A stretch of DNA of 64,000 bases from Fibrella forsythiae (GCF_017353175.1 NZ_JAFMYW010000003.1:372001-436000); one strand, 5' to 3'. Positions 8,645 through 17,393 are shown, numbered from the stretch's first letter. Numbers and translations are program-made. Notes: a model not told the origin generated them from the sequence alone.

Positions 8645-9820
8645 TTAAACAAAAGTACCAATCTTTTCGGTCGCAATCCGGCGGGTTTCTTTATCAGTGG
8701 CTACGTAGTCGTCGTACGAAGGATTTGCCACGAATGAAGCGTGTTGCATGGCCGCCTCGATAACGTCGGAAATTCCCAGAAAAGTAACCCGGTCGTTCAG
8801 GAAAGCGTCAACGGCTATCTCGTTGGCTGCGTTGATGATACAGGGCATGTTACCGCCTTTATCGAGCGCATCGAATGCCAGTTGCAGGTTCCGGAACGTA
8901 CCCAGGTCGGGCTGCTCGAACGTCAGCGACGGATAATTGGTAAAATTAAAACGCGGGAAATCAGATTTTAGCCGATTTGGGTAGCCGAGCGCAAACTGAA
9001 TGGGTAGTTTCATATCGGGCAGGCCCATCTGCGCCTTGATGCTGCCGTCTTCAAACTGAACCAGTGAATGCACGATACTTTGCGGATGCACAACTACATC
9101 GATCTGGTCGGGCCGTAGATTGAATAGCCACTTGGCTTCGATTACCTCCAGCCCTTTGTTCATCAGCGTGGCCGAGTCGATGGTGATCTTGGCGCCCATT
9201 GTCCAGTTGGGGTGTTTCAGTGCCTGGGCTCTGGTCACCGTTTCCAGGTACGTTCGGTCGCGCCCCCGGAACGGCCCACCCGATGCCGTCAGGATGATCT
9301 TCTCGATAGGGTTATGAAACTCACCAACCAGGCATTGGAAAATGGCCGAATGCTCCGAATCGACGGGGTAGATATTGACGCCCCGTTCGGCCGCCATACG
9401 CGTGATGAGTTCGCCCGCTACCACCAGCGTTTCTTTATTCGCCAGGGCAATGGGTTTACCGGCTTCAATGGCTTTGATCGTTGGCAACAGACCGGCATAG
9501 CCAACCATAGCCGTCAACACCATATCGACGGTATCCATCTGTACTACCGACGCGATAGACGTCAGGCCAGCGTAGACTTTGATATCGAGCGGGTCGAGGG
9601 CCGAGAAAACGGCGTCGTAGCGCGATTCATCGCAGATCACCACCACGTTGGGACGTACCTGGCGGGCCTGTTCAATCAACAGATCGGCATTATGGTTTGC
9701 CGTGAGCACTTCCACCTCAAACTGGTCGGGGTGAGCCAATATTACCTCGATGGCCTGGGTACCAATGGAGCCCGTAGAGCCCAGAATGGCAATGCGGCGT
9801 TTAGGATTCGGATTCGTCAT
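8645..9820 (-). CDS. dxr: 1-deoxy-D-xylulose 5-phosphate reductoisomerase
   Basis: Dxr converts DXP to 2-C-methyl-D-erythritol 4-phosphate with NADPH, the first committed step of the MEP isoprenoid pathway. The 391-residue product starts with the NADPH-binding loop RRIAILGSTGSIGTQAI. Metal- and substrate-site motifs are present: PVDSEHSAIFQCL near residue 155, LTASGGPFRG near residue 185 and HPNWTMGAKITIDSATLMNKG near residue 212. The C-terminal helix bundle contains INAANEIAVDAFL. Length and motifs are complete. The ATG at 9820 is the natural start. Confidence 0.97.
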   Translation of the reverse strand: MTNPNPKRRIAILGSTGSIGTQAIEVILAHPDQFEVEVLTANHNADLLIEQARQVRPNVVVICDESRYDAVFSALDPLDIKVYAGLTSIASVVQMDTVDMVLTAMVGYAGLLPTIKAIEAGKPIALANKETLVVAGELITRMAAERGVNIYPVDSEHSAIFQCLVGEFHNPIEKIILTASGGPFRGRDRTYLETVTRAQALKHPNWTMGAKITIDSATLMNKGLEVIEAKWLFNLRPDQIDVVVHPQSIVHSLVQFEDGSIKAQMGLPDMKLPIQFALGYPNRLKSDFPRFNFTNYPSLTFEQPDLGTFRNLQLAFDALDKGGNMPCIINAANEIAVDAFLNDRVTFLGISDVIEAAMQHASFVANPSYDDYVATDKETRRIATEKIGTFV

Positions 9821-10088
9821 TTAGTCGGTCACGCAAATATTGAATATGACTGTAATGAGGAGAGTCGACGGCTAATCTGAGTGCAGCCGGTTCAAAATCA
9901 GCCTCATCTAGCATGAGTAGGAGAATGGATTTAAGCGGCAGAAGTTCGCTCCCTATTGCGTTGTAATGAGGTTGATCGTTTGCTCAAACAAATTCGTCCG
10001 CTTTAAAAAAGCTCTGTGTATAGATCGTTATCTTTTCAATACATTCCAGAATCGTACAGATGTAGGTCAGATTCTTACTACTAAACAT
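9801..10088 (-). pseudogene. hepT: Remnant of a HepT-type toxin gene (DUF86)
   Basis: An ATG at 10088 overlaps the end of mntA by eight bases, the usual arrangement of MntA/HepT pairs. The first 34 codons (MFSSKNLTYICTILECIEKI, then YTQSFFKADEFV) resemble the start of HepT, followed by an in-frame TGA at 9984-9986. The same frame then stays open for another 60 codons to a TAA at 9801, beginning ANDQPHYNAIG, which still resembles HepT; the remainder does not look like it. The Rx4-6H catalytic motif is not recognisable. The remnant runs into the first bases of dxr. Intact HepT is about 115 residues. Confidence 0.55.
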
Positions 10089-10392
10089 AGAGTACATCTT
10101 TTTGCATGGTGTACTTTACGAAGGGGTTCATCACCTTTTCGTTAACCAAATCGAGCTTGCGACCTAATTTACGCCGTAGTAGACGATACAGTTTTTCGCG
10201 TTCGGCTAGCGAGAGGTAGCGATTCTCTTCAACGGCAAACACCAGATCGATATCACTTGCCGGTGATTGCTCATTACGAGCGAAACTGCCATATAATCCA
10301 ATCTGACAAACCGCAAACTCAGCTTGGAGGCGCTGTTTGAGTTCGCTCAGGATTGTCAGAATGAAAGTCGAGTCGATTAGCTGCGTAGTCAT
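10081..10392 (-). CDS. mntA: MntA-like nucleotidyltransferase (antitoxin family)
   Basis: The 103-residue protein is a minimal nucleotidyltransferase. The motif GSFARNEQSPASDIDLVFAV (residues about 32-51) is the GSFARGE-SDIDL signature with the two metal-binding aspartates. In characterised MntA/HepT pairs this protein adds AMP groups to HepT and so neutralises it. Here the toxin gene directly downstream is broken, leaving MntA as an orphan. It is complete in length for the family and ends KYTMQKDVLYV. Confidence 0.8.
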   Translation of the reverse strand: MTTQLIDSTFILTILSELKQRLQAEFAVCQIGLYGSFARNEQSPASDIDLVFAVEENRYLSLAEREKLYRLLRRKLGRKLDLVNEKVMNPFVKYTMQKDVLYV

Positions 10393-10425
10393 AGGTGTAG
10401 CGGTTGCCCTACTTACTTAACAAAG

Positions 10426-11922
10426 CTAACGCATTACCTGCAAAAGGCCGTCGGCGAGGGTGCGGTCGTTGCTGAGGCGGGGGACTTTGTTTTGGCCGCC
10501 CAGCTTGCCCTGGCTTTTCATGTACTGCTGAAACGCGCCGCGAGGAAGGGAAGTTAGTTTCAGCGGTTGTAGAATAGCCCCGCTGATCAAGTCGTCGTAG
10601 TACACATTCAGTTTGGCCAGCTGTGTGTCGAGGTCCTGCACAAAACGGGCCGTATCTCGTGGAGGCTGGCCGAATTCGACAAGCCACTCGTGGTAGGGTA
10701 GCCCTTCTACCGGACTGACCATCGGCGCTACCGTAAACTCAACGACCTCCGTTTCGGGCTGCTGTTGCATGGCATATTGTAAGGTTTTCTCCACTTCTTC
10801 GCCAATGACGTGCTCACCAAAGGCAGAAATGAAGTGTTTTATGCGCCCCGTTACCACAATTCGGTGTGGGTTCTGACTAACGAATTTTACGGTATCGCCC
10901 AACGAATAGCCCCATAAACCCGCGTTATTATTGATGATGACGGCATAGTTTTTACCCAGTTCTACCTCGTCAATACTCAGGCGGGGTGGGTTTTCGGCGA
11001 AATACTGGTCGGCGGGGACGAACTCGAAATAGATGCCGCTGTCGGCTAGCAGCAGTAGCCCTTCGGCGTTTTGTGAATCCTGGTACGCAATGAAACCCTC
11101 CGAAGCTGGGTACGTTTCGATGCTGTCGATACGTTTTCCAATGCTCTCGAAGAGCCGATCGCGGTAAGGCGCGAAGTTGACACCGCCGTAGACAAAGACC
11201 GAAAAGTTGGGGAACACGTCTTTGATGGCCTTGCCCGTACGCGCCTGAATTCGGTCGAAATACATCTGTACCCAGGGTGGAATGCCCGAAATCAACGACA
11301 TGTCTTCCGTCAGTGTCTCATCAATGATGCGGTCGAGTTTGGTCTCCCAATCGTCGATGGTGTTGGTTTCGTAGCTCGGCATCTGGTTCGAGCGCAGGTA
11401 GGCCGGAATATGGTGATTCACAATGCCCGACAACCTGCCGGTGTGGATACCCGCTTTTTCGTCTAATTCGGGACTGCCCGACAAAAAGATCAGTTTCTTG
11501 TCCAGGAAAGCAGAGTTGCCGGTTTCGTCGACGTAGCAGAGCAATGCGTCGCGGGCCGAATTAATGTGGTTGGGCAGTGATTCCTTCGTCAGTGGGATGT
11601 ATTTCGTTCCCGAGGTAGTGCCTGATGTTTTGGCGAAATAAGCCGGTTTTCCGGGCCACAGAATATCGGGTTCGCCGTGGGTAACACGCTCGATGTAGGA
11701 CTTCAGGGCTTCATAGTCGCGAATAGGTACGGCCTGCCGAAAATCCGCCTGGGTACGTATGTCGGCGAAATGGTGGTCGCGGCCGAACTGCGTCCGGGCG
11801 GCACGATCGATAAGCTGCCGAAACCAGCGTTGCTGCGCTTCACCGGGCTGTTCGCGCCACGATTGCTGCCGTTGCCGAACCCATCGGGCCAGCGGTTTAC
11901 TGAAAGTTGAGCGAATTCCCAT
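10426..11922 (-). CDS. GH3-like acyl-adenylating family protein
   Basis: The 498-residue protein belongs to the family named after plant GH3 auxin-conjugating enzymes; bacterial members are common in Bacteroidota with unknown substrates. Adenylation-type motifs include FAKTSGTTSGTKYIPLT near residue 92 (P-loop-like phosphate-binding segment), FVYGGVNFAPYR near residue 238, YPASEGFIAYQ near residue 263, and GYSLGDTVKF near residue 335. No signal peptide is seen. It probably activates a carboxylic acid as an acyl-AMP and passes it to an acceptor. The gene stands alone with a good -7 element at 11940-11947. Confidence 0.88.
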   Translation of the reverse strand: MGIRSTFSKPLARWVRQRQQSWREQPGEAQQRWFRQLIDRAARTQFGRDHHFADIRTQADFRQAVPIRDYEALKSYIERVTHGEPDILWPGKPAYFAKTSGTTSGTKYIPLTKESLPNHINSARDALLCYVDETGNSAFLDKKLIFLSGSPELDEKAGIHTGRLSGIVNHHIPAYLRSNQMPSYETNTIDDWETKLDRIIDETLTEDMSLISGIPPWVQMYFDRIQARTGKAIKDVFPNFSVFVYGGVNFAPYRDRLFESIGKRIDSIETYPASEGFIAYQDSQNAEGLLLLADSGIYFEFVPADQYFAENPPRLSIDEVELGKNYAVIINNNAGLWGYSLGDTVKFVSQNPHRIVVTGRIKHFISAFGEHVIGEEVEKTLQYAMQQQPETEVVEFTVAPMVSPVEGLPYHEWLVEFGQPPRDTARFVQDLDTQLAKLNVYYDDLISGAILQPLKLTSLPRGAFQQYMKSQGKLGGQNKVPRLSNDRTLADGLLQVMR

Positions 11923-11939
11923 ACAGTGGCAAAGGTACG

Positions 11940-11947
11940 GTTTTCGG
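11940..11947 (-). promoter_or_regulatory. Candidate -7 promoter element for the GH3-like gene
   Basis: The minus strand reads TACCTTTG, matching TAnnTTTG, 18 bases upstream of the ATG at 11922. A clear -33 TTTG is not present at the expected distance. Confidence 0.4.
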
Positions 11948-12155
11948 GATTAACGGGTTTTCCGGCAGGGTTGGCGCGAGCGTATACTCGTGCCTATGGG
12001 GCTGTATGCCCAATTGGTCTGCTTGTTATGAGCTAGCGCAATTAGATTGCCAACTTTTTACAACCGCATTGCCCTGATGAGCGGCAATAAAATGCTTGCC
12101 ATATAACGACATAATGACACCCCCGCGCCATACCGTAAGATCCTGACAACAAAAG

Positions 12156-12206
12156 AGGCACTGACTCAGCCGGAACGTACCTGATACGCCGGGTAAGTCA
12201 GTGCCT
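12156..12206 (-). terminator. Terminator of the DksA/TraR-like gene
   Basis: Stem aggcactgact (12156-12166) pairs with agtcagtgcct (12196-12206). On the minus strand it is followed by TCTTTTGTTG. The rest of the 316-base gap 11923-12238 shows only the GH3 promoter element and no convincing gene. Confidence 0.7.
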
Positions 12207-12238
12207 ACACGTTTGAGCTGCTGATGAGCAGCGCCACT

Positions 12239-12622
12239 TTATGAGCGACGAAGCTTGGCTTCGATCGTTTGCTGCGTATGTGGTACCGCCCGAAGACGTT
12301 CTTTGGGAATCAGTTTCCCTGAGTCGATGCAGATGCCATATGTTCCGTTTTTGATACGGACCATGGCCGACTCCAGCTGGTTGGTGAACTTCTGTAACCG
12401 GGCCGCTAATTGGCTGAGGTTTTCGCGTTCACTGGTGTCAGCACCATCTTCCAGTAACTTCGAGTTTCCCGATGTGTTATCGGTGCCACTATCATTTCGC
12501 TTACTGAGCGCCTCTTTGATGTAGTTCAGCTCACTACGCGTGGCCTCGAGTTTCTGCGAGATCAGCTCCTGAAACTCTTTCAAATCTTCTTCTGAATAAC
12601 GCTTCTTCTCTTCCAAGACCAT
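12239..12622 (-). CDS. TraR/DksA-family regulator without zinc-finger cysteines
   Basis: The 127-residue protein starts with charged helices that should form a coiled coil (about residues 8-45 and 70-95). The end reads GTYGICIDSGKLIPKERLRA, the DksA/TraR C-terminal region in which only one of the four zinc-ligand cysteines remains. This form is common in Bacteroidota. Family members bind the RNA polymerase secondary channel and modify initiation, usually with ppGpp. It is a single gene with its own terminator and a possible -7 element TATTTTTG at 12670-12677 on the minus strand. Confidence 0.85.
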   Translation of the reverse strand: MVLEEKKRYSEEDLKEFQELISQKLEATRSELNYIKEALSKRNDSGTDNTSGNSKLLEDGADTSERENLSQLAARLQKFTNQLESAMVRIKNGTYGICIDSGKLIPKERLRAVPHTQQTIEAKLRRS

Positions 12623-13040
12623 TGGTTGGTTGTATTGATAGGTTGGGTATTGCCCGGTGAATACTACAACAAAAATACAAAGCCGTTAGCGTCTTTTCAA
12701 TAAAACATACAACCGCTCAAACTTTTTCAGAAAACTTACCCAGTTGATTATTGACTAAATGGCGAATCAATATTCTGAAAACTGCTTAATTGATGATTGA
12801 CTATTCGGTTAAAGCCGAAGCACGGCGAACAATATACGTTACTGTTATTGTAGACGATTCTTAGATAAAATAGGCTTTTATCGTCAATTCGTACTTAATC
12901 GTTATGTTTACGACGGCAAGAAACGGGCAGTATGCTCTAACAAAAGATACATTTTTCAGAACCTTATAGTGACAATCTGACTTCTTAATGTCTTGCTTCT
13001 CTGCGTAATAGCGTGGAAATCAACACAGACTAAAAATAGA
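12623..13040. promoter_or_regulatory. Divergent promoter region, dksA-like and dehydrogenase genes
   Basis: This 418-base AT-rich gap separates two divergent genes. It holds TATTTTTG (minus strand, 12670-12677) as a possible -7 element for the regulator and several loosely repeated attgactaa-type words around 12745-12815. No coding frame or strong hairpin is seen. Confidence 0.35.
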
Positions 13041-14321
13041 ATGGTAATGGGATATATTGAACCAGCTCCAATTAAAGACAAAGAAAATCCGCTTCAATCC
13101 ATGATGTCGCGTTTCGACGCAGCAGCCCGGCTGGTGGGCATCAGCGATGAGATGTACGACATTCTGAAAGTGCCGGCCCGGCAAGTAATTGTGGGCCTGC
13201 CCGTCACAATGGATAATGGAAGCATCCGGGTATTTGAAGGCTATCGGGTAATCCACTCAAACATTCTGGGGCCGTCTAAAGGCGGTATTCGCCTCGATCC
13301 GGCCGTACACCTCGACGAGGTACGTGCCCTAGCTGCCTGGATGACCTGGAAATGTGCCGTGGTTGACATTCCGTATGGTGGTGCCAAAGGTGGTATCGCC
13401 TGCAACCCCCGCGAAATGTCGGCTGGCGAAATTGAGCGACTCATTCGGGCGTATACCGTGCAGATGCTCGACGTGTTTGGACCCGACCGCGATATTCCGG
13501 CTCCTGATATGGGTACTGGCCCGCGTGAAATGGCCTGGATTGTTGATGAATACTCGAAAGCTAAAGGTATGACCATCAACGGTGTAGTGACTGGAAAGCC
13601 GCTTGTTCTGGGTGGTTCACTGGGCCGTACTGAAGCTACAGGCCGTGGTGTTACGGTGGCGGCGCTATCAGCCATGGACAAACTGCGGATGAACCCGTAC
13701 CGGGCCACGGCGGCGGTGCAGGGTTTTGGTAACGTAGGCTCATTTGCTGCTGAACTGCTCCACGAACGTGGTGTAACGGTAAATGCTGTGAGCGACATTT
13801 CGGGGGGATATTATAACGACCGCGGCATTGATATCACTGCTGCGCTGGCGTACCGGAATGCCAATAAAGGTACCCTGGAGGGCTTTACCGGGGCTGAAAA
13901 GATCACGAATGAAGAGCTTCTGGCGCTGGCCGTTGATGTTCTGGTGCCGGCCGCCAAGGAAGACGTAATTACCGACGAAAACGCGCACACCATTCAGGCG
14001 CGGATGATCGTGGAGGGGGCCAACGGCCCAACCTCAGCATCGGCCGACGAGATCATCAACAGCAAAGGCATCATGGTGGTACCTGATATTCTGGCCAATG
14101 CCGGGGGCGTGACGGTGTCGTACTTTGAATGGGTACAAAACCGCATCGGTTACAAATGGACCCTCGACCGCATCAACCGCCGGGCCGACCGCGTGATGAA
14201 GGACGCCTTCGACCGGGTGTTTGAAACATCGCAGAAGTACAAGGTGCCTATGCGTCTGGCTGCCTACATGGTCGCCATCGAAAAAGTAGCCAGTACCTAT
14301 ACCTACCGAGGCGGGTACTAA
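13041..14321 (+). CDS. Glu/Leu/Phe/Val-type amino-acid dehydrogenase (probably glutamate dehydrogenase)
   Basis: The product oxidatively deaminates an amino acid to its 2-oxo acid with NAD(P), most likely glutamate to 2-oxoglutarate. With ATG at 13041 it is 426 residues (MVMGYIEPAPIKDKENPLQS); ATG at 13047 is an equally possible start, and the open frame upstream to 12993 is not protein-like. Substrate-site motifs are GPSKGGIRLDP, MTWKCAVVDIPYGGAKGGI with the catalytic lysine, and PAPDMGT. The nucleotide domain has VQGFGNVGSFAAELL near residue 228. It stands alone and ends in a strong terminator. Confidence 0.92.
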   Translation: MVMGYIEPAPIKDKENPLQSMMSRFDAAARLVGISDEMYDILKVPARQVIVGLPVTMDNGSIRVFEGYRVIHSNILGPSKGGIRLDPAVHLDEVRALAAWMTWKCAVVDIPYGGAKGGIACNPREMSAGEIERLIRAYTVQMLDVFGPDRDIPAPDMGTGPREMAWIVDEYSKAKGMTINGVVTGKPLVLGGSLGRTEATGRGVTVAALSAMDKLRMNPYRATAAVQGFGNVGSFAAELLHERGVTVNAVSDISGGYYNDRGIDITAALAYRNANKGTLEGFTGAEKITNEELLALAVDVLVPAAKEDVITDENAHTIQARMIVEGANGPTSASADEIINSKGIMVVPDILANAGGVTVSYFEWVQNRIGYKWTLDRINRRADRVMKDAFDRVFETSQKYKVPMRLAAYMVAIEKVASTYTYRGGY

Positions 14322-14355
14322 CTCAGTTACGAAATATACCTTGTGACGTACACTT

Positions 14356-14398
14356 AAAAAGAGCGTCGGCTTTCAGACTGGAGGCCGACGCTCTTTTT
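14356..14398 (+). terminator. Terminator after the dehydrogenase gene
   Basis: aaaaagagcgtcggc (14356-14370) pairs perfectly with gccgacgctcttttt (14384-14398), giving a 15-base stem flanked by A and T runs. It can act on both strands and so also serves the convergent monooxygenase gene. Confidence 0.9.
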
Positions 14399-14429
14399 GT
14401 GATTGTTCAGGCCGGCTACACCAACGTAC

Positions 14430-15560
14430 CTAGCTTTTCGTCAATTCCTCAACGATACGTTCGGAGTCGAGGCGGATGCCGCGGAGGATGCCGGTCAGGG
14501 GAAGGGCGAAACCGAGGAAATACAGACCCTTCAGGGCCGGACTAGTGTCCCACAGGCCGCGCGGGTAGCCTTTTTCGTTCAGAATTTTGCGGCTGATTTC
14601 GGGAGCCAGCAACTCAGCAAGGCCAGTGCGGTAGCCGGTTGCCAATATGATGGCATCGAACGGGTCTTCGCGGCCGTCAGTGAAGATAACGCTGTTGGGG
14701 TTCACCTGCTTAATACCGGGGCGTACGGCTATGGTGCCTGCCTTGATCTGATCTACCGTACCAAGGTCGATGACGGGTATTTTGCCGAGCACTCGAATCT
14801 GGTACGACGAAGGATAAGGCGGTGTGATAAGCCCGTACCTGGACAAATCACCAACGGTCAGTCTCTGCGACAGGCGAGCGGCAAAATCATAAAACCAGTT
14901 GGGCATTTTGCTGAGCTTGATGGCCGATGGCTGCGCGGGCCGACCAAAGGTGTCGCGCTTGACAATGTTGACGGGGCCACGGACCGATATGGTTGGAAAA
15001 GCCCCCTGCTCCTGTAAGTCGAGTGCCAGCTCGGCACCGGTATTTCCCATGCCCACAACCAGCGCCCGCTGCCCACGGAACATGGCGCCGGTCTTGTAAT
15101 CGCGACTGTGCACTACTAAACCCCGAAATCCCTCGAGGCCAGGTATATCGGGCCGGTAGGGGACTCGATTGTAACCCGTACACACCACCACCTTATCTGA
15201 CGCAAATGTGTGGGTTTTGGTGGTTACCTGCCAATGCCCATTCTGGGTACGTTCCAGCAACAGAACGTACTGGTTATAGAGTGGCTTGATACCGAAATGC
15301 GCAATGTACTGTTCCAGGTACGTTACCAGCTGGTTGCGCGAGACGTAGGTGGGGTAATGGGCGGGATAGGGGAGGTGCGGTAGGGCCGATTCTTCTTTGA
15401 CTGTATGCAGGCACAGGCGGTCGTAGTGCTGACGCCAGGCTGCTCCTACGCTGTCGGTGGCTTCAAGCAGCATGAACGGTTGCCCTAGTTTAGCCAGTCT
15501 GCCCGCAACAGCGAGTCCGGCCGGCCCTGCACCGATAATGATCGTAGTAGATATAGTCAT
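14430..15560 (-). CDS. Flavin-containing monooxygenase (FAD/NADPH)
   Basis: The 376-residue enzyme has an N-terminal FAD site IIIGAGPAGLAVAGRLA, the family fingerprint FRGLVVHSRDY (F-x-G-x3-H-S-x2-Y) near residue 146, the NADPH site LVVGMGNTGAELAL near residue 167, and the ATGY-type motif ILATGYRTG near residue 320. This is the YUCCA/CzcO-like group of soluble class B monooxygenases. The substrate cannot be read from the sequence. It is convergent with the dehydrogenase gene, and upstream lies a long inverted repeat. Confidence 0.9.
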   Translation of the reverse strand: MTISTTIIIGAGPAGLAVAGRLAKLGQPFMLLEATDSVGAAWRQHYDRLCLHTVKEESALPHLPYPAHYPTYVSRNQLVTYLEQYIAHFGIKPLYNQYVLLLERTQNGHWQVTTKTHTFASDKVVVCTGYNRVPYRPDIPGLEGFRGLVVHSRDYKTGAMFRGQRALVVGMGNTGAELALDLQEQGAFPTISVRGPVNIVKRDTFGRPAQPSAIKLSKMPNWFYDFAARLSQRLTVGDLSRYGLITPPYPSSYQIRVLGKIPVIDLGTVDQIKAGTIAVRPGIKQVNPNSVIFTDGREDPFDAIILATGYRTGLAELLAPEISRKILNEKGYPRGLWDTSPALKGLYFLGFALPLTGILRGIRLDSERIVEELTKS

Positions 15561-15583
15561 AGCGCAACAGGCGACTTTGATGG

Positions 15584-15654
15584 CCTGCAGGTCGATAAAG
15601 GATAAAGGGACTTACCGCTGCGGCAAGCCCCTTTATCCTTTATCGACCTGCAGG
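15584..15654. repeat. Inverted repeat between monooxygenase and DUF2147 genes
   Basis: cctgcaggtcgataaaggat plus aaaggg (15584-15609) pairs with its complement at about 15628-15654; the loop is about 18 bases. It lies 9 bases after the stop of the DUF2147 gene on the minus strand and may end that transcript. Confidence 0.85.
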
Positions 15655-15662
15655 CTGGTTAG

Positions 15663-16112
15663 CTAGTTAAACCGCGTCCAGGTTTGAGATTTGCCGATGA
15701 GCGAGATGCCAACATAGCCGCGCACGTCGAGCGTGTTCGGGTTTTTCAGCGTCATTTTGCAGCTGTATGTCTTTCCATCTTCGGGGTTGTAGATCTTACC
15801 GTCATCCCAAACGTTGCCACCGTCGTAGCTGAAACCAGTCATGATGTTGAGGTTCAGCATCGGGCGGCTTTTTAGCTTATCGTCCGGATTTCTGAAGTCG
15901 AGTTTGGGTTTTCCCGTGGCCGGGTCGTTCGGTTCGATCAGCCAGACCAGCTTACCGAAGTATTTATCGCCTTGTTTATAAATCTGAATACGACCTTTTT
16001 TGGTGCCGTTGAGCCAGGTACCCAACACCGCATCGGGGTTGTCGGATGAACGGAAAGCCGTGGCCAGGAAGGTGATAAGGATCAGCGGAATGATGAAGCG
16101 TGAGACGTTCAT
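15663..16112 (-). CDS. DUF2147 family exported protein
   Basis: The 149-residue protein has a signal peptide (MNVSRFIIPLILITFLATAF) followed by DAVLGTWLNGTKKGRIQIYK, the start of the DUF2147 lipocalin-like beta fold. Conserved elements GKLVWLIEPNDPATGKPKLD and VWDDGKIYNPEDGKTYSCKM are present, ending in RGYVGISLIGKSQTWTR. It is expected in the periplasm or at the outer membrane. The biochemical role of the family is not established. A -7 element lies 44-51 bases upstream. Confidence 0.88.
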   Translation of the reverse strand: MNVSRFIIPLILITFLATAFRSSDNPDAVLGTWLNGTKKGRIQIYKQGDKYFGKLVWLIEPNDPATGKPKLDFRNPDDKLKSRPMLNLNIMTGFSYDGGNVWDDGKIYNPEDGKTYSCKMTLKNPNTLDVRGYVGISLIGKSQTWTRFN

Positions 16113-16155
16113 ATGTTGTGATAAATAAGGTTAGAATATGATTTAAGTCAGTAAG

Positions 16156-16163
16156 CAAAGATA
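16156..16163 (-). promoter_or_regulatory. Candidate -7 element for the DUF2147 gene
   Basis: The minus strand reads TATCTTTG, an exact TAnnTTTG match. Together with the nearby plus-strand CTATCTTTTG (16174-16184) it forms a short inverted pair pointing at the two divergent genes. Confidence 0.45.
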
Positions 16164-16225
16164 GGCGGATTGACCTATCTTTTGTGGTTAGAGTCATACT
16201 GTTCTCTTTCGTTTAACTTACATAC

Positions 16226-16660
16226 ATGAAACTAATCATACGTACGCCTGTGAACTGCCCTTTGTCTACAGTCTGGGCAGGGTTCAACCGCGACTTGTTC
16301 AACCGGCTTAGCCCGCCTTTCCCGCCCGTGCGTGTGCTGCGATTCGATGGCTGTATGACTGGTGATGTTGTTTCGCTTGAACTGAACTTCATTTTCGTTA
16401 AACAGGTCTGGAACAGCGATATTATTGATCAGAAAGAAACCAATGATGAGATTTATTTTGTCGATCAGGGAACGAAACTGCCCTTTTTCCTGAAAGCCTG
16501 GCACCACAGGCACCGGCTGATTCGGCAGGGCGAAGGCACGATCATCGCCGATGAGATCACGTACCTGACGCCCTACCGCCTGCTCGATTACGTTATGTAT
16601 CCACTGATGTGGGCACAATTTGCGTATCGAAAACCCATTTATCGTCGCGTTTTTAGGTAA
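16226..16660 (+). CDS. SRPBCC-family (START-like fold) protein
   Basis: The 144-residue product begins MKLIIRTPVNCPLSTVWAGF, the first strand and helix pattern of SRPBCC ligand-binding proteins, and continues with alternating beta strands to RLLDYVMYPLMWAQFAYRKP. Such proteins hold a hydrophobic ligand in a deep cavity. The ligand cannot be inferred. There is no signal peptide. It is divergent from the DUF2147 gene. Confidence 0.7.
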   Translation: MKLIIRTPVNCPLSTVWAGFNRDLFNRLSPPFPPVRVLRFDGCMTGDVVSLELNFIFVKQVWNSDIIDQKETNDEIYFVDQGTKLPFFLKAWHHRHRLIRQGEGTIIADEITYLTPYRLLDYVMYPLMWAQFAYRKPIYRRVFR

Positions 16661-16782
16661 CCTCCGACCGATTAGTAAATAATATTGTGAATGGGTCTGT
16701 AAATCAGGTAAATAAGCAGGGAATAGTTGGTGGCACAACCAGCTTATATACTACCTTCTCTGACCTAAACCTCATTATTGTC

Positions 16783-17205
16783 ATGGCCGAACCCGCCGTA
16801 CTCGAACCTGAATTAGCACCAATTTTTACCAGTAAGGCGCCCTTTCAACTCCCCGATAACATCAAAGAGATTATTGTTAAAGTAGCGCCTTATGTTAGTG
16901 TCATCCTGTTGCCACTGAGCGTACTCGCCATTGTGCTCGGTGGCGGAGTGGCTATTTTGAGCGGCTTCTTCCTGAATATCCGCGCCAGTATCTCACTGCT
17001 GATCATCGTGGCTGCGCTTGTTATAGGTATACTTGCTATTCCGGGTTTATTTAAACGGACCAGAGAGAGCTGGACAAAACTATATCTGGCCCAACTCCTG
17101 TACCTGCTTTCAAGCATTGTGTCGTTCGATGTGTTTGGCTTCATCATTTCGTTCCTGATCGGCTTATTCATGCTGTTTCAAATCCGCGAGAAGTACACGA
17201 ACTAG
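16783..17205 (+). CDS. Small integral membrane protein of unknown function
   Basis: With the start at 16783 (MAEPAVLEPELAPIFTSKAP) the protein is 140 residues. The earlier ATG at 16687 would add a stretch that does not look like protein. Four hydrophobic segments are visible: VSVILLPLSVLAIVLGGGVA, ISLLIIVAALVIGILAIPG, LYLAQLLYLLSSIVSF and FGFIISFLIGLFMLFQI. The family is not recognised. A terminator follows. Confidence 0.65.
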   Translation: MAEPAVLEPELAPIFTSKAPFQLPDNIKEIIVKVAPYVSVILLPLSVLAIVLGGGVAILSGFFLNIRASISLLIIVAALVIGILAIPGLFKRTRESWTKLYLAQLLYLLSSIVSFDVFGFIISFLIGLFMLFQIREKYTN

Positions 17206-17247
17206 GCCGACCAATAGGCTGAGAAATTGGCCAAGCACAGATAGGAT

Positions 17248-17281
17248 GGCCCCTGCCAGAATTGGTGGGGGCTGTTTTTTT
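17248..17281 (+). terminator. Terminator after the small membrane-protein gene
   Basis: ggcccctgcc (17248-17257) pairs imperfectly with ggtgggggct (17264-17273) and is followed by a run of seven T. Confidence 0.7.
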
Positions 17282-17343
17282 GCCTTTCCTGTACAAATCG
17301 AACCGCTCTCTCTCATTGAAGCTATAGGTACGTTCGTGTCGGC

Positions 17344-17351
17344 TATATTTG
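17344..17351 (+). promoter_or_regulatory. Candidate -7 element for the ABC exporter operon
   Basis: TATATTTG matches TAnnTTTG, 43 bases upstream of the proposed ATG at 17394. A -33 element is not clear. Confidence 0.4.
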
Positions 17352-17393
17352 GCTGACCGTCGCAGCTGCGGCTGTTCACCAACGGAAACGCAT

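Noticed and set aside
9984-9986. TGA in the hepT frame as selenocysteine or programmed readthrough
   Set aside because: No selenocysteine-type hairpin or conserved cysteine position is known for HepT, and similarity fades soon after; a nonsense mutation is simpler.
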